From Paramarasmius palmivorus (Eukaryota > Basidiomycota > Agaricomycetes > Agaricales > Marasmiaceae), in NCBI GenBank assembly GCA_037176845.1, contig JAYKXP010000173.1, positions 1 through 64,000 of the forward strand: 64,000 bases of DNA. Reading direction: 5' to 3'. Both the position numbers and the translations under genes were made by a program. Of the stretch, positions 57,974 to 64,000 are shown in pieces (the stretch's first letter is position 1; every line of letters begins with the position of its first letter). Under the pieces are notes generated by a model, which saw only the letters and a list, made by a program, of their open reading frames with translations, ran no database searches and was not told where the DNA came from.

Positions 57974-59039
57974 ATTCGATAGCGGATGTTCTGAGAACCG
58001 GTGGGCAGAATTTTATTTATTGGTTGTATTTCCGTTGCAGACGATAGAGGTCATCAACGTCAAGGTCTTATGGACTCCAGCTTCTGCGGGTACTGGGCAG
58101 TGTGTTTGATGATGGCTTGCAGCGAGACGGGTGAGGGTATGGGCGCCGGCAAGAGTTCATCGTTCGCGGATGCAGTGTAAGAATAGCATGATATTCACGG
58201 ACAAATCGAGTACGTATACATGTCGCTGGGGTCGAAAGGAGTCATAGATATATACAAGGGTCCGCTATACCTGAAATGACGATGAGTATCCCAGCGAGTA
58301 CCGCAGAAGATGTGACACTCACGACGAGGTCAAACCCTTTCCGTTTCCGTTCCCGACAGAGCAATATCTTTCACTGCCAAAAAACCGGATGATGTTCAAG
58401 TTGGTCCAAAGCCGCAGCTGGAATCGTTCGGTTGGATGAATTTCGTGGTTCTCTGCCGCCCAGTTGGCTGGCTTTTGTACGCAGTCTTTCGATCCAGTGG
58501 GAGGATATAGTGAATGGAACGTCCTTTGTCGGAAAGATAGCACAACTCACCTGCGATCCGCCGATTTATACCATGAAGCAATGGGAGGAACTTGGTCATG
58601 GAGGCACCGAGAGTTCGGTAAAAAAAAAAAAAAAAAAGATCGAGGAAACCCATTTAAATCGTCTTCTTTACTTATTTGACATGTTGGTGAAGGGCGAAAA
58701 GGATGGGACGCTGGTTAGGTATGCGACGGACGCTTCATCAACTACAGGTGTAAATGTTGACGCGTTCTTGTCGTGAGGTGTATACTTGAGTGAACGTAGA
58801 AATGATAATGACGCAAAGCGATGAGAGTAAAGCCTTCATGAGGTCGAGGAAGAAGAGGGATGAGACGGATGTTACACGGAGTTGCTGGATAATTCGCCGC
58901 CAGGGCCGCGGTGAATAAATTCCTTTAGGCTTTACTCTCGCAACGTTCACGTTTCATGTCTCCCTCTTCTTGACCAACGCCGGCCCATCAGTCTCCTCTC
59001 GGCAGACGCAATCACTGGCTTACCATGTACAGACCAACA
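57974..59039. other. intergenic with an A17 tract
   Basis: A run of 17 A at 58620-58636 lies in this spacer. A plus-strand frame at about 58432-58776 includes residues translated from that run (KKKKKK), lacks an ATG, and matches nothing I know. I see no supportable gene. Confidence 0.4.
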
Positions 59040-60241
59040 AACCTCATTGAAGTTTTTACATACCCCACGCCCCACGGCCTCACGCCTTTGACTCATCCTC
59101 TGAGCCTCCAGACGACATGATCTCCTTGTTGCTCCAGAAGGCCATCCCAGGACGAAATACACCAACACCATTGTTACACCATCACTGGGCGCTTCGTCAA
59201 CAGAATCTTAGTGATGTCACCTAAAATCGCTGGAGTCTTGGTGTTTAAGGCAGGGAGTAGGACTCGTGTTTGGTCCGACGGGGTATGACAACGTCAAGGG
59301 CAAGCCCAATGTTCCAACGTTGTTTCTGAGACGGAGGTGGTCACTGGGCAGTTTTGTCTGCGTGATATTGCGCAAAGTTGATTGAAGGCCAGGTTACGCC
59401 AGTCAACTCGACTCAGGTATGTGGTCTGAATCTTCGAGGTCTTTGTGATACTAACGCATGTTCCACAGCATTGGGGCTTCAACCTTACAGCTTCTCTATC
59501 TTCCAAAGAGCTCAGTATCAAGGAGCACACTCATGAAGGTCGACCGTCTGATTGAACGAGACGCTGACTCTCTTCCCGTCGGTATCAACAAGGTCGCACA
59601 TGACCACAGCAAGGGCAAGAAATTTTGGGATGGGTACTCCGAAGCAGGCTACGGTGGGTATAGTACGTATGATTGGCATTGCACCATAGACACGAATCCT
59701 TGCTGACGCTTTGACAGATGACTATGCATTTGCCGACCGAGAAATCGAGCAGCCAAAGACCTTCCCCGCCTCTTCGTTGTCATCCGTGGATTACCTCAAG
59801 GATATCTTGAAGCCGGGTGCTGTCAGCACCGAGGATACCGTGACCGAGCTCCCGTCGGATACGAGCGGTATTAGGTTGAGCTTTGACACCAGCCGTAAGT
59901 TCAAGCTCTCGTGTGCCGTCTCCATACTCATGGCTATTGGTTCACAGAGGGAGGCGCGATGTTCTACTCGAACACTTTCTAAAGCCTCAGGGTCTGCTCG
60001 TAAGAAGATCCATGGTGGTTCGGGCGGCTTTGAAGCTGGTGATGGGTACGAACCTGGAAGTGAGTATCTCTTGTTCGTTTAGCATTCGCCGTTCTGACGG
60101 AGACTTGACAGCTGCGGCATTCTTGGAGTTCCATGATCCGCTCTGGGAAGCCGGTGAGATTAAGCAAGGAAAGGGTCTTTTGAAAGAGAGAGAGGTGTAC
60201 AACAACTATGTTAAGATGAGTGTTAGGTTCCGCGAGGTCTG
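59040..60241 (+). pseudogene. decayed second copy of the aldose 1-epimerase
   Basis: The 5' part (59040-59400) keeps only scattered matches to exon 1 of the gene at 49966 (GGCCTCAC, CAGAAGGCCATCCCAGGACGAAATACACCAACAC, TCCGACGGGGTATGACA) with stops and large losses. From 59469 the match is nearly perfect: HWGFNLTAS in exon 2, then the DDYAFADREIEQPKTF exon with KPGAVSTEDTVTELPSDTSGIRLSFDT, the SKASGSARKKIHGGSG exon, and AAFLEFHDPLWEAGEIKQGKGL ending VRFREV at 60241. Splice sites are kept. The HGG active-site segment is lost, so a working mutarotase cannot be made. Confidence 0.85.
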
Positions 60242-61069
60242 AGCAAGATGAAGAGTCTAATGACGCGAACTATGTATTAGTATGTATGTAACCTATTACC
60301 GGTCTACACAAGTCAAGTGTACAATTCAATGGACGTCTGGTTACGATGAGGAGTGCCCGCCTTGCTTCGTCGGATGGTCATCTTCATACAGGTGATAGAC
60401 ATGTGGTGCTCATCAGGAACATCCTGGAACATCGATAAATTTAGGGTGGAGAAAAGCATCGAAGGATATTACATAACATCTCTTCAATCCATGCTCTGCA
60501 TCTGACATTTGATATCCCATCAGCTGCCAAAAGACAAAAAGAAGCTTAAAGGTTTTCAAGCGCCGACCGCTGGTTCAAGCGGACAATCCCCACTATTACG
60601 TTCACCCAAGGCTCCAGGTACGTCGTTTTCCGGGTAGAGAAACTCAGTGGCAGTCCTCATCCCATATACGCAGAAACTCGCTCCAATTTCTCCAGCGTCA
60701 TCTCATGAAGCTGAACACGCTTTCCTCGTGGATATCCTTCCTCGCGACGTTTTCACCTCGGGTTAACCAAGCTCCGACAACAGATGTCCATGATAAAATC
60801 AAAACTCGCTGCTTTATCTGTTTCGGTTAGCAGGCCTTGTGCCTGCGCTTTCGGCTAGGCCAAGAGGTACCTCTTATTGTTAAAATCTACGTCGTCATGC
60901 GAAATAATGTCTTAGATGAATCAGACCACCCTACGCCAGGCTAAAGAACAATAAGACGCGCAGGGAAATTGACGCATAGTGCTATATGCCACCCTGCACG
61001 GTCTGGATTTCTGGGTTCTGGAAAAATCTTCTCATTTGAGATGGTGCGTCTGGGAGGTGCCACTCGGCG
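60242..61069. other. intergenic upstream of the pheromone gene
   Basis: About 0.8 kb without a recognised gene; it leads into the TATA box of the small gene at 61183. Confidence 0.4.
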
Positions 61070-61077
61070 TATAAAAG
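61070..61077 (+). promoter_or_regulatory. TATA box of the pheromone precursor gene
   Basis: TATAAAAG lies 105 nt before the ATG at 61183, a usual distance for a strongly expressed small fungal gene. Confidence 0.6.
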
Positions 61078-61182
61078 AGTTGGGGGTCGTTCGGGGATTC
61101 TTCAGACTTGGTCTCTACTACCTCGAGCTCTCAAAGCGTCCCTCGCCTCATCCGTGCAAAAAATCCTCTCAATCAATTTGCC

Positions 61183-61311
61183 ATGGACGCTTTCACCGCT
61201 ATTACCACCTACTTCACTACCTCTCCTACCAAGGATGAGATCGATATTACCAATGTACCCAGCTCTGAGGAGCAAGGCAGCGGTTCTGGTGTTTACTGCG
61301 TCGTCGCTTGA
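61183..61311 (+). CDS. lipopeptide mating pheromone precursor
   Basis: A 42-aa ORF starting in good context (TTTGCCATGG). It begins MDAFTAITTYF, the MDxFT opening common to homobasidiomycete pheromone precursors. An acidic middle (KDEIDITNVPSSEEQ) follows, and it ends GSGSGVYCVVA. The last four residues, C-V-V-A, form a CaaX box, so the Cys would be farnesylated and carboxymethylated after removal of VVA. A charged pair (EE, or EQ) 8-10 residues before the Cys is the likely N-terminal cleavage site, leaving a short Gly/Ser-rich peptide ending in the modified Cys. Such peptides are secreted (Ste6-type export) and bind Ste3-type receptors. No receptor gene lies in the window. A longer in-frame start at 61108 is not needed. 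The main alternative is a chance ORF, which the combined features make unlikely. Confidence 0.82.
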   Translation: MDAFTAITTYFTTSPTKDEIDITNVPSSEEQGSGSGVYCVVA

Positions 61312-61735
61312 GTGACGCAAGGTTGTTTGTGGACATCGTATTGATGTGAGTGTTTCCCCTCTTGTCGCTATGACCTACCGACGCTGATGGTAAATTTTGA
61401 AGGTTGAACGCAACCAAATAACTTATTCATTATTCGTTATACTACATGACTGTTGGGAGCATGCGCATTCAGAGGGAAGGAAGGAATTCCCCTCGTACTT
61501 TATCAACCTTCGACTTCATTCGTATTATCACTTTGTTCGACGTTCTGTATCAGAGATGGTGTACTTTTTTGTTGTTAAATGTATAACTAGGATTCGATGA
61601 CTTGCGAACATTTGAACTCGGGGGAACTTCGGAAAGGCGCTTGAGCGTCCGGCCCGGGTGACCGGTGACCTGTTAGCTAAACCGGCGTTTCTCCGTGACC
61701 GCGTTTGCCTCCGCTCCACCATCACAATTTTCGCC

Positions 61736-63289
61736 ATGAACGTACCTTCAGATGTCTGGCGCGAAATCATGTCATACTACCCTCAAGATCTTAACAATAT
61801 CTGCCTCGTCTCTCGACTCTTTCGCGATACTGGAACTCCTCTTCTGTACAGAACCATCAGCATCGCGAACGAGCGTCATCCCGAGTGCGTAAGATGTAAA
61901 GTCGAGGCTTTCTTCAACACTTTAATGGAGAGTGAGGAGAAACAACGATTCGTACGGAGTATGGATATTGGAGTGTGCGGTTGGTACGTGGTCAATTGGG
62001 GAAAACTCATGTTCGCCACTCATGAATCTCATCCTTTGTTCTTGCAGCGATGCACAACAAGTCTCCGACCATACGCGTCTTGTCTCTCGTGGTATAGCTC
62101 ACCTTGTAAACCTCACCGATCTGAACATTGAATACTGCTCCTGCGAATCCTCTCCGCAAACCGCCGAGCTTGACTTTGGAGAAGAGCCACTTCCTCAACG
62201 TCTTGAGGAACTCTTCTGCACCATACGATTCAATACGAGTATGGCTCGCTTGGTCAAAGAAAACTATACCCGACTTCGACGTCTCGGTATAACGCCACGA
62301 ACGGATGGCTCTCAACCGGAACCCTTTGAACTACGGCCAGGACAATACTTTGATAGCCAGTTGACCTTTTCTAATCTCACTTTACTTGAGACCACAGCTG
62401 AACAGGCACGCTATTTTCTCCCATCATTCCGTCTTCCTTCCTTGGACCTATATCAGCATTGATTTGGCGGAACATGAATGGGAGTATTGTGCCGAGGTGT
62501 TTACCAAGATAAAGCACGCTGCAATCGGTCAAGGTCCTCTCGGGGTGCATCTAATTCGCTTAAAGGACGAGATTAGATGGGAGATCATGTCAAGGGGATC
62601 ACTATGTCTGCTCCCTCCGCAAGCGTCGACACTCACTGTCTATGATGACTGGGATTTCTGCGTAAGTCATGGGCATCTCACTTGATAGGACCTATTACTG
62701 ATTTTTGTTGTCAGCCTTCGGATGTGGACCTAATGCAAAATAAACTTGGCCAGCTCTCATCTGCACTTGCTGCGCTACCCAATCTAGAAAAGCTCGTATG
62801 GGACACAGAATGGCGTGGTTACGAAGAGTGGCCTGCTTTGCATCAGTACCAATGCATTTCTCAACTTGGTTCTCGATGTGAGAAAGCTCAGCCGTTGTCT
62901 CCTTGCATGTTCGTTATGTAACTTTTGGCTTTGAATTGTTCAACTGATCGTCACCATCGACAGCAAATAATAACCGAATATGGATTCGTATTGTAGATGA
63001 TGTCTGGGCTCCTGCGCAAGATATAAACGATGGACAGTGGATGTTGGGTTGTGTCCGAGATCGAACGCATCTTGCGCTTGACCGGTTAGTTCAGCATTTT
63101 GAGGAGTTGACGAAATCGAACGAATCCCTCAATCGTGCTGTGGAGAGGTATAAGGAGTCTCCAGAACGGCCTTGCGCGTTCAACGTCGCTAAAGATTTCC
63201 TTATGGTTGGGGATGCGTTGAGGCTTTGGAACTGGGCGAAGCTTTTGAAGGATGAATCGGACCCAGTCAACCGTTTCGTGAACGGATAG
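61736..63289 (+). CDS. F-box protein 1, possible frameshift
   Basis: MNVPSDVWREIMSYYPQDLNNICLVSRLFRDTGTPLLYRTI is an F-box-like N-terminus (substrate-recognition subunit of SCF ubiquitin ligases). Intron 1 (GTACGT at about 61984 to TTGCAG at 62048) joins to CDAQQVSDHTRLVSRGIAHLVNLTDLNIEYC, a leucine-rich-like region. The frame runs to FRLPSLDLYQH and stops at about 62462, while the next homologous part (YISIDLAEHEWEYCAEVFTKIKHA) is in another frame, so one base appears lost or gained near 62445. Further exons: PSDVDLMQNKLGQLSSALAALPNLEKLVW, then NNRIWIRIVDDVWAP to the end DPVNRFVNG at 63289. A tandem relative starts 206 bp downstream. Confidence 0.65.
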
Positions 63290-63494
63290 AATTTCTAGAG
63301 CTGTATTAGCAAGTAATAGAAGGAGGAGGAAAATCTGATGTAAAAAAAATGCGGGCCGCGGTAGTAGGCGGTAGTTTTGTACTTGAGACGCGAAATGGCG
63401 GCGAGCGAGATTTGTTATCCGTCGGCTACCTGGCGTTTCGTCCCTTGCCCTCTCCCCATCACCTTCTCCCCACCCCTTCTAGCACCTTTCCGCC

Positions 63495-64000
63495 ATGAAC
63501 ATACCTTCAGATGTCTGGTGTGAGGTCTTGACATATTGTCCAACGAGTTTGCACAGTGTCTGCCTCGTGTCCCGACTTTTTCACGATATCGGAACTCCTC
63601 TCCTCTACCGAAACATCATTCTCCTGCAGCGTCCCTCGAAATGCGAGAGAAATAGAGTTGAGGCTTGCTTTAGGACTTTGATTGGGAATGTGACGATGCG
63701 TGGTTTCGTCCATAGATTGAGAGTTCATGTATGTGACTGGTACGTGGCTATGACAAGAGTTTCCGTATTCACTTGTCCTTATCGCCCTTCTTTCCAGTCG
63801 TTCGTATAGTAAACATCAAGTCTCAGAGCATACACGCCTTGTATCGCGCGGGATCTCCCTTCTTCCGAATCTAATCGAATTGCGGGTCGACCATTGTTAT
63901 AAACGGCCTTCTTTCACCGCAGAACTCGACTTTGGAGAAGGCGCACTTCCTCGTCTCGAAGAGCTTCTTTACAGCCTGCCATTCAATTCAAGTTTAGCCC
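63495..64000 (+). CDS. F-box protein 2, cut by window edge
   Basis: MNIPSDVWCEVLTYCPTSLHSVCLVSRLFHDIGTPLLYRNI is a close paralogue of the F-box at 61736. An intron starts at the same place (VCDW|GTACGT, about 63740) and ends before the QVSEHTRLVSRGI-like sequence (about 63812, TCTCAGAGCATACACGCC). The second exon continues LPNLIELRVDHCYK and AELDFGEGALPRLEELLY to the window end with no stop. The shared MNxPSDVW start and intron position show tandem duplication. Confidence 0.7.

Noticed and set aside
58432..58776. 114-codon frame containing KKKKKK
   Set aside because: It lacks an ATG, depends on the A17 tract staying in frame, and resembles no family I know.
1..64000. CRISPR array or bacterial operon
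   Set aside because: No short regularly spaced repeats were seen, and the intron-rich genes show eukaryotic nuclear DNA.

Overview
The window looks like nuclear DNA of an agaricomycete (mushroom-forming basidiomycete) fungus. The genes are split by many introns of roughly 35-70 nt with GT..AG (once GC..AG) ends. The content also fits: plant-type O-methyltransferases in tandem, basidiomycete NACHT NTPases, an SMC5 gene, a bestrophin-like channel, F-box proteins, and a small MDxFT...CaaX gene that matches homobasidiomycete lipopeptide mating pheromone precursors. Calls rest on reading the sequence and on family knowledge; no database search was possible.

Layout. 1-1040: an imperfect direct repeat. 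1504-4808 (-): remains of a gag-protease retroelement with no reverse transcriptase or integrase in the window. 5257-28585: an array of nine O-methyltransferase (OMT) loci. Four have complete frames (OMT-2, -4, -8, -9), three carry frameshifts (OMT-5, -6, -7), one is 5'-truncated (OMT-1) and one is nearly unreadable (OMT-3). For OMT-4, -8 and -9 I resolved all ten exons, and the frame closes exactly (437, 435 and 435 aa). Every readable copy has a 14-nt micro-exon directly before the catalytic His-Asp-Trp. 28837-30596: bestrophin-like gene with apparent frameshifts. 31052-31195: a possible 47-aa membrane peptide. 31844-36643 (-): SMC5. 36994-49483 (-): five tandem paralogues of an unknown family, with a TIR element and a long palindrome between copies 3 and 4. 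49966-51396: aldose 1-epimerase (404 aa, five exons). 51535-57973: three NACHT NTPases with C-terminal membrane segments, two of them head to head. 59040-60241: decayed aldose epimerase copy. 61183-61311: pheromone precursor. 61736-64000: two F-box proteins, the second cut by the window edge.

How the parts relate. SMC5, the epimerase and bestrophin are ordinary single genes. The rest is built from local duplication and decay: nine OMTs, five unknown paralogues, three NACHT genes between an intact and a broken epimerase, and two F-box genes. The OMT array has no recognisable partner enzymes (no PKS, NRPS or convincing P450), so it looks like an amplified enzyme family, not a standard metabolite cluster. 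The two most interesting signals are the pheromone precursor, which has no receptor gene in view, and the tail-anchored NACHT trio with Asn/Gln-rich N-terminal motifs.
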